Origin: Dermacentor variabilis | Taxonomy: Eukaryota > Arthropoda > Arachnida > Ixodida > Ixodidae | Length of the DNA: 64,000 nucleotides | Direction of reading: 5' to 3' | Assembly (NCBI RefSeq): GCF_050947875.1 | Contig: NC_134576.1 | Coordinates: forward strand, 60,020,255-60,084,254 | In this document: piece by piece, positions 54,792 through 64,000 of the stretch | Layout: every line of letters starts with the position of its first letter | How positions within the stretch are numbered: the first letter of the stretch is position 1 | Program-made: the position numbers and the translations under genes | Notes under the pieces: model-generated | Database searches by the model: none | Seen by the model: only the letters and a program-made list of their open reading frames with translations | What the model was told of the DNA's origin: nothing

Positions 54792-56607
54792 CCTTGGGAT
54801 AAACACACTTTACCCGCACGTGTGCAAGTGATGCATAACGGCGCATTCTGTAGGAGTCATCCATATTTCTGACGGCTTGCCTGGTGCCGACTCCGGGCGT
54901 TTGATCTCGTGGCAAATAGTGTAGTGGAATATAATGTTTTCCGTGGCGCAGACTTGACGATTCAGAAGCTTTTGAAAACGTGAGCAGAACATGTAGGCCA
55001 ATCGTGTCAAGGCAGCCTTCGCGTAGCGAGCTCGCGCGCGGGTGGCAGCGGATTCCTCCGGGTGACGTCACGCATGAGAGGACGCCGCTCAAGTTTCTAG
55101 CACTTAATACCTATATGTCGACATAATTCTAAAGATACAAAAATTTACATTAGGGGAAAGCCTAATGCATCCCATGCACTCATTCGGTCAGGATGAGTAG
55201 ACGTGAACCTAACCAACTGCGAAAAAGATGGACCTCAAACCCTTACCTCACGAAGCATCCTTCACCCAAGCTCAAACTCTCGAATGAGGTTGAGGTAAAC
55301 ATCGCTGACATCAGTCACAGAATTGATGCCAGTAGACAAGCTCACCTCAATCTCACTTCACTTTGCGAAGGGATCAAATAGAGGTTAAGGTAAACCTGAT
55401 TAGGTGAGAACCTGGTGAGGTTGCCCATCTTTGATGGCGAAGAAGCTAACCCCAACAGCTTCAAAAAGCCGACGCGGTATAGTGAAGAGTTCTTCAGCTT
55501 AAAGAAGAAAAAGAGTATTTAATCATTTTGAATTATTTATCAATGACGCACGCCTGTACGTGCGCCTACACGAGCATTTGGATCAAAGACGTGCATGTCA
55601 TCCTTACGAACAATTCTTTTTGGGGCCCTATTTGCTAAGGATTGTCTCCCTTCAACTACGCTTGTATTCACTTTTACGTTAGCCGTGCGAGCCATATATC
55701 GTCGAATTCGGCGCCCTCACTTCCTATGTCATCTAAATAGCGAAAGGGAAAAGAAGGAAACATGTAAAGTATTCTTAAAATTGTGTTTTCTGGACGTAAT
55801 TTTCTTCACATGGCAACGCGGTTTTCCTGAAATTTCCCTTTCACCGCCGACCCATCCTATAATGCAACTTACTATTACTGAGCGTAGGTCCGTCCAGAAA
55901 TTTAACTATAAAGTGGTCAAGTTACAGTTTGAAATAATTACTTCACTCTTCACAGTGACATGCGTACTTATTTATTCTTTTCTCGGGGACGCCATTTCAC
56001 CCGCTAAGAAATCGCTCAGCACAAGACGCGCCTGCATGAGAAGAATTTAGTTTAATGTTGCCCTTGATTCTATATGTTGTGTATAGTTTCGCTGAACTCT
56101 GCATAATCAGAATGTATGCGCGACATGAATTCTTTAGTACTTCCCGCAAGGCTCGCGGGCGCCAGCGATTTCCCTGGAACCATCGACGAGTCATGTTTAA
56201 AAGGCGACGTGCTTGACCCGCAGATCAGATTTTCAGCGAGCGCCGACTCTCCTCGCTGCTGTCGTTGGGCTTGATTGTTGCTCGATTTTTTTTTTCTGTG
56301 CACAGGTTCGCCCAATAAAGAATTACTTTCGTGATTCACCGTTTTCGCTACTGTGTCCTTCGCCGTAACTACAACGTGATAGTTGCAAAAGCTTTTAAAT
56401 TATTTCACGTTTTGGTGGGACGCTCCCGAGGAGGCCGTTGTAATTGGTTAATTTCTCTTGCACACATAAATTTACCTACACAAAAGAAGCTTGCGACATT
56501 GTTGCCGTGAAATGTTGAGTGTTGCCTTAATGTTCAAACTTTTCGTTCTAATTGCAGTAGAGTGGCAAGTTCGACTAGCTGGTGGAATTTCATATTGTAA
56601 TACGGGG
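54792..56607. other. No gene assigned
   Basis: Around 55190-55430 the words CCTCAC, AGGTGAG, GAGGTTGAGGTAA and TCACCTCA recur on both strands, suggesting an old, decayed minisatellite. A plus frame at 55595-56050 has no recognised motif. Confidence 0.5.
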
Positions 56608-57790
56608 GTTCATCATCATCATCAACTGCCTGGATACGCCCACTGCAGGGCAAAGACCTCTCCCATACTCCTCCAACTGACTTGGTCATGTAGTAATTGT
56701 GGCCATGTTCTCCCAGCAAACTTCTTAAACACATCCGCCCACCTAACTTTCTGCCGCCCGCTGCTACGCTTCCCTTCCCTTAGAATCCAGTCCGTAACCC
56801 TTAATGACCATAGGTTTTCATCTCTCCTCCTTACATGTCCTGCCCATGCCCATTTCTTTTTCTTGACTTCAACGAAGATGTCATTAACTCGCGTTTGTTC
56901 CCTCACAAAATCTGCCCTTTTCTTATCCCTCAACGTTACACCCATTATTCTTCTTTCCGTAGCTCGCTGCGTCATCCTCAATTTAAGTAGAACCCTTTTT
57001 GTAAGCCTCGAGGTCTCTGCCCGTAGGTGAGTACTGGTAAGACACAGCTGTTATACACATTTCTCTTGAGGAATAATGGCAACCTACTGTTCATCATCTG
57101 AGAATGCCTACCAAATGCGCCCCATCCCATTCTTATTCTTCTGGTTATTTCAGTCTCATGATCCGGATCCGCGGTCACTACCTGTCCTAAGTATATGTAT
57201 TCCCTTACCACTTCCAGTGCCTCGCTACCTATCGTAAATTGCTGTTCTCTTCCGAGACTGTTAAACATTACTTTAGTTTCCTGCAGATAAATTTTTTGAC
57301 CCACCCTTCTGCTTTGCCTCTCCAGGACAGTGAGCTTGCATTGCAATTGGTCCCCTGCGCTACTAAGCAAGGCAATATCATTAGTGAATCGCAAATTACT
57401 AAGGCATTCTTCATTAACTCTTATCCCCAATTCTTCCCACTCCAGGTCTCTGAATACCTTCTGTAAACACGCTGTGAATAGCATTGGAGAGATCGTATCG
57501 CCCTGCCTAACGCCTTTCTTTATTGGGATTTTGTTGCTTTCTTTATGGAGGACTACGGTGGCTGTGGAACCGCTATAGATATCTTTCAGTATTTTTACAT
57601 ACTGCTCATTTACACCCTGATTCCGTAACGCCTGCATGACTGCTGAGGTTTCGACTGAACCAAACGCTCTGTCGTAATCAATGAAAGCTATGTATAAGGG
57701 CTGGTTATATTCCGCACATTTCTCTATTACCTGATTGATAGTGTGAATATGGTCTATTGTTCAGTAGCCTTTACGGAATCCTGCCTGGTA
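56608..57790 (-). pseudogene. RTE-type LINE, 5'-truncated
   Basis: On the minus strand, starting at the truncation: QAGFRKGY, a TGA stop (where S is expected, near 57763), TIDHIHTINQVIEKC, LYIAFIDYDRAFGSVETSAV, GVRQGDTISPMLFTACLQKV, LSNLRFTNDIALLSSAG, YIYLGQVVTADPDHETEITR, then (frame change near 56985) MRMTQRATERRIMGVTLRDK, WAGHVRRRDENLWSLRVTDW and RSSGRQKVRWADVFKKFAG. The 3' end is a TGATGATGATGAA tail (plus-strand 56608-56623). This wording is typical of RTE-clade elements. The catalytic motif expected as FADD is FTND (about 57370-57392), losing the first Asp, so the enzyme is dead even apart from the stop and frameshift. Confidence 0.85.
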
Positions 57791-57909
57791 TACGGGGTTT
57801 ACTGCGCTATAAACACACGGACAACAGAAGTACACGTGGACAGGACTGTGCGTTTCCTCCTCACTTGTACTTCTGTTGTCCGTGTGTTTATAGCGCAGTA
57901 ACCCCCGTA
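57791..57909. repeat. Hairpin with 44-bp arms
   Basis: Arms 57791-57834 and 57866-57909 are reverse complements with about one mismatch, separated by 31 bases. The arm contains ACTGCGCTATAAACACACGG and ACAACAGAAGTACA. It directly abuts the 5' truncation point of the RTE element. The ACACACGGACAACAG wording resembles terminal sequences of tick Penelope-like elements, but that link is weak. Confidence 0.9.
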
Positions 57910-60900
57910 TTACAAGAGTTCCTTCTAACTTAATTTTTGTATAGCGGCATTTCACACGATTATATCTTCAAGGTGAGGACACGGCTCCGAAGGACCTAGC
58001 AAGCAGGCCGAAGCTCTTGCCATGGCAGTGCCTACCCACGGATCGTTCGTTCGTAGTCCTCTTCCTGCTCTACCGCTAATTGCGATGTCGGGGATTACTG
58101 CGGTAGTTCGCACACGACTCCGGCAGTGTGGGAACTGCCGCCATGCCTGTAACTGCAAGCTAATTTATACGGCGGCTGTAATAACAGCTGTGTTGCGTTG
58201 GGACCTTAAAACCTTACTATTTTGTCTAATTTCGCCCACATACGGTACATTGTGTGTTTGTTTGTTTGTTTTTTCCTGAGATGCTTGTGGTGTTAATTGG
58301 ACATGGAGTGCAAGATTGCACTCTTCCTTGCTACACAACGGACACTCGCTCGCCGCTAGAATTTTTGCTGGAACAGTGAACCCTCCGCAATGTCTCACCA
58401 ACTCTACGGTGAAGGAAATCCAACATAAGCCGCTGTTATAGTTTATTAGATGCAGTTTGAGGATGGCGAGCGACATGTAAGTATGTTGTGAGCGAGATTT
58501 GAGAACGGGCTGGTTGGTATTTTCGTGCTATTCGTTGTGCCCTTCTTTGTGCTATATTACGGAGAGTGAACTATATTCTGTCGTTACTATTTGAATGCGC
58601 GTTCACTTCCACCGATTGTACGTGCCATGCGCGTAAGGAAAGATTGCTGTTTCCGGGCACCGTCTTCACACAAGTGTGCACATCGCAACGAACCGAGAGA
58701 GACGGCGCTTTCAAAACTGGAGGCGAAATCATCGGGCGCTCCCAGATTGCAGGTTACTATACATCTTCTGGGTGACTAATGCTCCGCTCGAGAATAAGAG
58801 ACGCTTCCTTCGCTCTTTTGCGTCAAAGGGTCTTGCAAATCGCAAAAATTTAAAAAAAGAGAAAGATGCTCCTTGGTCAATTCCGACGCAGCAGCGCATA
58901 AAGACTGGTAAGAACGCCGTGCAGTTAGCAAAGGTGAGATGGAAAATGGGTGGAGCACGGGAAGGACCTTGCTCGCCCACATTTGAGCACTCGACCCACT
59001 GCTTTAACGTGCGACCCTTGTTTTGATATTAGGGCGCTGAAAATCTGATTTCATTGCTTATACTTTGTTCCAGCCACCATCCTTTACTGTAATCTTCTGT
59101 AATCTTTATAGTGCGGTCGCTTATAGAACATCTGTCGATGAGTTCGCGTCGAATGCGTGACCTATTGTTGGTATCATCACGTACGTGGTGCACCTGAAGT
59201 TTTGCATAAAACACGCTCTCAACAGGGTCGACGAGGTCTGCGCAATGGGTTTTCAGTATTGCAACGCAACAATTATTACTTTTTAGCCAAAGCCGGGCTT
59301 CCTTTTACCTGTATGTGGAACTGACAGTTGGGCAATTTAGTAAGGGTTAATTTCTTTGAAACGGTGCCACAGAAAGACGCAAACGCGGAGTGACACTGAG
59401 AACACAAGCGCCGACTCTCACGTTCAATCGCAGAAGCGAGGACAATATATACCCAGACGTGGTTAAACCAACAATGAAAGGTTGGCCATTCGAACGCAAA
59501 ATTTCTTTTTGATGCGACGCAATAGACTAAAAAACTGATAGGTGACTATTTTTATTTATGCATGGGACATGTCTCGTTAATATCCCCAGTCGCCTGGTTA
59601 TAATACCTGTTAACAGAACGAGCCTGGCTGAACTCAGGTTGCGCAACCGCACTCCTCCTTGTGCAACGCAATGTGCGATTGACCATCACGACGTGTAGAG
59701 GATTCACGCTGCCGCAATCGCATATTGACCCAACACCTGGTCTGTCCTTCATAGCCAGAACCAAACGAAAGAAGAAAGCTGTGCACCACTCCTGTGGCAC
59801 ACTAGTGTGTGCTTCGCGCCACAGCTTGCCGTACTTTGAGCTTTCTTTTTTTGCCTTTGACAGGTGCGCAAATTCTATATTGCGTGTTTGGCACAGAAAA
59901 CAGAGCTACTACACCGTAGTCAGCCGCTACGGTCCAACCAGACACGTAAGTATAGACAGATACATCTTGTATGCGTAAGTCAACTGGTCTTAATTCATAA
60001 AGTACAGCTGCTGTCCAGACGAGTTGTGTCATTCAGAGCATGGCTATGAAAACTGGGAGAGTCGGCTGTTTCAAGTCACCTAGCGGGTTGTCGCCGAGTG
60101 TCTTGCCACATCTCATACGCTACATGTAGCAGGCTTATCCGTACTTGTATAATCTCTTACAGCAGCATCCCAGCATTTGACCTTTTTTCACAGTATGGAA
60201 GCTGCAGTCATGGAAAGGGTGAAAAATTCTTTCACGTAGGAATAAACTACGCAATAATTTAGTGCGATTAGCATGCTTAGCCTAGTGAGCGCACTTTAGT
60301 TAGCGCTTTCATAGTAATCTAGAAAAAAATATTAAACGTGTCTGAGGGTTCATTCCGAGCCCGGTTTCCTCAAGACGACAGCTCAGCCTTGTTGCTGCTC
60401 TTGTTTTCATGCTTGTATCGTGATTGCGCAGATTATACAGCAAAGGGCGGGGAGGGGGGTGGCTACACACGAACGCAAACATCAGTAATCACAGAATGTG
60501 GTTATTGATCGAAATGTGGTGGAACACTGCGATGCTAAGCAATACTGCAGACAGGGACGCGAAGAACTAGCACACTAGACACACACGAAGCGCGGACTGG
60601 GAACTGTGTTATACCATGTCACATAACCTACTGGCCCGCTAAAACAGGTTACCGATCGAAACACTGAGGTGATACCCAATACAGCGCGGATGCAGGCCTA
60701 GGTATCTCACATATCCTCACTAGCTTCGATCCGGCAGAACAGCGCTTTGAGACGCTTGGCACGGGAGTCGCGTTGCATGGCAGCAATTTACTGATAAATT
60801 GATAACACGCATTCTTCCTGTTGGCGATGAACTTTTACGCTTCAAGAAGAAGGTTATGTAATCGTACCGCAGGTCTTTCGATATCACTTATGCTGAACTC

Positions 60901-60915
60901 CGCTGTTCCACAGCG
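57910..60915. other. No gene assigned
   Basis: Several medium open frames (58165-58476 minus, 58676-59026 plus, 59661-59978 plus) have no recognised motif. Blocks near 59386-59425 (ACACAAGCGCCGACTCTC) and 60553-60600 (ACACACGAAGCGCGGACT) resemble 48370-48390 and may be decayed Penelope-related ends. Confidence 0.45.
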
Positions 60916-61159
60916 CCAGAGGGGCAAAATCAGCCTTCTTTGGGAGGCCACATTCAGTGAAGCTTTCTCTGTGCCGACCGAGGATGCGGAAGGCCACCCT
61001 ATCCAGAATGCACCAACTGCACGTTGCTCCCGCTGTGACGCTAATCACGAGCATATTAAAATTGGTAAGAAAGTTGTCCTTGCATTCGGGGTATGTCGTC
61101 GATCAGAGACTTATGAGCTGCCGCCAAGCAAGACGAAGGGACCTTTCATTTATCGATAG
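60916..61159 (+). CDS. Candidate terminal exon, unidentified
   Basis: The frame is open from a plausible acceptor (CTCCGCTGTTCCACAG, ending at about 60915) to a TAG at 61157-61159. It encodes about 80 residues including LLWEATFSEAFSVPTEDAEG, ARCSRCDANHEHIKIGKK and SETYELPPSKTKGPFIYR. AATAAA follows at 61222-61227, 63 bases after the stop, as expected for a last exon. I do not recognise the protein; CSRCD...H may be a partial metal site. It could also be a processed fragment or chance. Confidence 0.3.
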
Positions 61160-62555
61160 GTATAATGAAGCCGAAACAGTTAAAATCTTGTAATTACTAC
61201 TAAAGATTGTAAAAAAAGGTTAATAAAGCAATATGGTGTGTTGGTGTGCATTTGTATAATTCGTATCGCAATAACCTCCACAGTCATCGTGAGGCGGGCT
61301 ATGTTAGAAATTTTTCTGTGAAATGACGTCAAGATTCATAAGGGCAACATATAAGTCAAACTGCAAAAGTTGTTTGAAACGTGAAATATAACGAAAAATA
61401 AATAATGTATTAAGATTGCCATAAATTTTCTTTCTTTAACGCGACGCATTATTTGCCTCATTCTTTGCACTTTGTGGTAGGACGGTTCCTGTCTCATTTC
61501 GCTTTAATTGAAAGAAAATAATGTGTAACTGACGCAGTAGTCATGAGCTCTGATGACGAACACAAAAGACCGGCTCTCTAAGCATTTTGGAACGATATTT
61601 TCTTACAACACACCATTATTAACATAATAAAAACGCGACGAACGACTTTTTTCTTTTTTCAACACATAATATTCGTAGTGCATTCATGTTTAGAGATCGC
61701 ACGTAAAATTTACGCCTCCCAAAGCGAGCTATCTCTTTGAAGTACACGGCGAGTGTGTCCTCTACTACTTTCTTGTCTTTTTCCTCGTGACAGCTCGTGC
61801 TTATAGGCATCGTGCTACACTGCACCATCTCCGGGATCGGCCCACATTCTCCAGCACTTTCCTCATCACAGCTAACGCTACGTAAAAACTGTGCCGCTTT
61901 CTAACCACTCAAATGATCGCCAAATTCAATCATGTTTTAAGTTTCTTCGCCGGAGTACATTTGCCAAATTGCTGTCGTCGTTTCAGCAAGTGCCCCATCA
62001 CATAGCCATAGGTACGCGCACGATTTTATAACACATAGTCGATGACGGCGTCGCAGTCTATGTTTTCCTCGCTTGCGCCCTTTTCTATTCTCTATGTAGA
62101 AACCAACAATCGCGATGCCGTAAACTCGCTTCGAAGGGTCGGCGTAGTAATTCTGCCGTTGACGCCATGTGATCGTCTTCGACGCGGTCGTCGAATCGCC
62201 ACTGTCATTACTCGCACACGCACGCTCGCGACAAGAACACACAACTACTGAATATGCACAAACCCCTTGGTTTATCTTGTATTGCTTTGCGGAACTCCAG
62301 CAACGCTGGATAGTCAGGTGCCTGCCCAATGCTTTGCTTAACACGGCTCCCCACAGTGCGTGGGATCTGCGCCACTCCTTTGTTTTGATTTCATTTTATT
62401 GTTCTTGTTTATCGTTTGGTTTCTTTCTGTAAATCAAATTTTACAGTGCAGTCACTTTCACTATCACAATCAACGTGGTAGTTTTGACAAACGGTTTACA
62501 TGCACCAAAGTGGGAACGGAATGCGTTTTTAGTCAGCTGTCTTTCTCGTACAGTA
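61160..62555. other. No gene assigned
   Basis: Contains the AATAAA at 61222 noted with the preceding exon candidate. A minus frame at 61937-62344 is basic (RQRQNYYADPSKRVYG) but is not recognised. Confidence 0.45.
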
Positions 62556-62720
62556 GTGAATATTAAAGAAGCAAGAGAACAAGGCCCAAAACTGGAACTC
62601 ATGCTCCGTCAGCAAAGGCTGCGACGTTACGAAAGCGTCAAACGCAGAAGAAAAGAGAAGACTTCGCGAGCACCACCGACCGAAGGAGTGGGTCCCACGC
62701 AAACATGCGCTTTATCTTAA
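62556..62720 (+). CDS. Candidate terminal exon, basic helical tail
   Basis: After a pyrimidine-rich acceptor (CAGCTGTCTTTCTCGTACAG, ending at about 62555) the frame reads VNIKEAREQGPKLELMLRQQ, RLRRYESVKRRRKEKTSRAP and then PPTEGVGPTQTCALS to a TAA at 62718-62720. Composition is Arg/Lys/Glu-rich and helix-like. No family was recognised and no upstream exon was identified, so this is only a candidate. Confidence 0.3.
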   Translation: MNIKEAREQGPKLELMLRQQRLRRYESVKRRRKEKTSRAPPTEGVGPTQTCALS

Positions 62721-64000
62721 CAGCGCGAAACCTGCACTTACTCTCTACAGCGGGTGTTATCCCTACAGCAATTCACGATATATTCGTTAATGCCCACGGC
62801 AGCTCACACCCGGACCGCGTCATTGTGCTTCCCGTCGTTAGCCATAAATAAATTAGTGTACAGATGGACATTCGCCCGTGCCCGAGAAATAAAACACAAA
62901 AGAACTGCGCCCTTTCGGTCTCCTTGCAAAGGGCGAATGGCGGGACTTGGGAAAACCTCTTCGAGGTTCGCAACATCGCCGTCACATCTAACAGCGCAGG
63001 CGCGTCTTGTCGAAGACCGCCGTGACCGCCGGCCATCTCGCCGTTTCTTCAGCAGTGGGACGTTGTTATCGACCGCCTTCTGTTTTTTTCGACGGTGCCT
63101 GCCCAGCTCTTGCGATGGAAAGCCACCCCGCGGCCGAAATAATTAATCTCCTCGCTGTCACCTGGCCGGTGGGCCGCAGTGTGAGTGGCTCCTCCCGCGT
63201 TGACGCATGTCGCACGGTTGTCGGAGCGTGTCCACTGCACACGTAGAGCTTGATGTACGGCGTTTTGCCGTCGCTGCAACGCGATACGTCCCTTGACCGC
63301 TTGGCTGCATTAGATATATAGCGTAATCCCCATCCAAATGTGCTGTGCTCTATGGGCCTCGACAACATACCATGGTGTTATCTGGCGGAATCTTTGTGTG
63401 ATGTAGAAAGGCGCATCACGGGCTACCGGATGTGAAGTATTTGGCATCTCCAGCGGCTCAGCCCCGGTTTCTTCCAAGCCTTTGCACGTTTTATTCGCTG
63501 TATGTGCGACATCTTGGCTGCAAAACAACCTAGAGCGCACATTTTAGTTTGATGTCCACAGCAGCAGATTTCTTTTTTTTTTATTGGGCGAGCAGCTTGA
63601 TGCTTTCATATTTGTTATTCAGTTCGCATGATCTTTCATAAAAGTAGCTGTATGCACTTTTGCTGCAATACCAGTAACAGCGTTCATCGTAGGGAGTTCG
63701 GCTTGCTCCTTTCGACACAATTATTGCGGGACGATGGTTTGTCACCGGTCTATTATACTACGGGGAACTTCGGCCGCTCATAATTTTGTTTCCTCAATTA
63801 GCGATTCCGCCATGTGCGTGCATTCATGTCACATGCATTTCTGCCATATCATATCGAGCGAGCCGGCTACAAGTCCTGCGTGCATCGCTTGCTCGACTCT
63901 TACGATCATTATATTACTTCGCTTTCAGGAACCTTATCAGCCAAGCATCTTCCTGCCACTTGATTTTGGGGTGCGTGTGAAAACACGCACCGGGCTCGGT
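62721..64000. other. No gene assigned
   Basis: GC-richer sequence to about 63300, then mixed. Only the dispersed motif at 63132-63182 was noted. Confidence 0.5.
63132..63182 (+). repeat. Dispersed motif, copy 2
   Basis: AAATAATTAATCTCCTCGCT then GTCACCTGGCCGGTG parallels 424-474 in the same orientation. The family is not identified. Confidence 0.4.

Noticed and set aside
55190..55430. CRISPR-like or regular tandem array of CCTCAC/AGGTGAG words
   Set aside because: Spacing is irregular and the words are short and degenerate; at most an old decayed minisatellite in a eukaryotic genome.

Overview
The window looks like nuclear DNA of an ixodid (hard) tick. The evidence is several tRNA-derived SINEs that I recognise from memory as the tick Ruka family, RNase H-bearing I-type, CR1/L2-type and RTE-type LINEs, a Penelope-like element with a GIY-YIG nuclease, Ty3/gypsy remnants, many simple repeats, and very sparse coding sequence with GT/AG splice sites. 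No bacterial operons, rRNA, CRISPR arrays or complete cellular genes are visible. The interval is essentially an accessory, transposon-filled stretch of a large arthropod genome.

Layout. 1-9 kb: a GATA/GACA microsatellite, degenerate SINEs, a broken gypsy integrase and an unidentified minus-strand coding remnant near 4.4-4.7 kb. 9-14 kb: a second tRNA-derived SINE with a foldback structure, and two pairs of inverted dispersed repeats. 14.4-18.6 kb: a decayed CR1/L2-type LINE. 20.2-24.8 kb: another decayed LINE whose 5' region holds TATA-bearing monomer repeats and a 2A-like peptide remnant. 26.7-27.9 kb: the only convincing pieces of host-type genes, a THAP-domain first exon (+) and an unidentified exon (-) with good splice sites, convergently arranged. 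29.5-34 kb: SINEs and microsatellites.

35.06-40.93 kb is the most striking region. A structurally complete LINE of about 5 kb, with intact ORF1 (250 aa) and ORF2 (949 aa, endonuclease plus reverse transcriptase), sits inside an array of GTCTATAGAC-type palindromic repeats. Its 5' end is three apparently identical 271-bp monomers plus a partial one. Each full monomer carries a TATA box placed about 31 bp upstream of an initiator-like site at the monomer junction. Its 3' end has a stem-loop, AATAAA and a heptamer tail.

45.7-47.3 kb holds remains of a small LTR retrotransposon. 48.3-54.8 kb is a three-level nest: a Penelope-like element (-) is split by an I-type LINE (+), whose ORF1 is in turn split by a Ruka SINE (-) with an 11-bp target duplication. 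The SINE adds exactly 62 sense codons and leaves the ORF1 frame open. The Penelope-like element is bounded by 61-bp inverted copies differing at one base. 56.6-57.9 kb is a 5'-truncated RTE-type LINE abutting a 44-bp-arm hairpin. The rest, to 64 kb, holds only low-confidence exon candidates and unassigned DNA.

Most elements are dead, with frameshifts, stops, truncations and lost catalytic residues. The LINE at 35-40 kb is the exception and may be a recent insertion. All family assignments are by reading motifs; no database search was possible.
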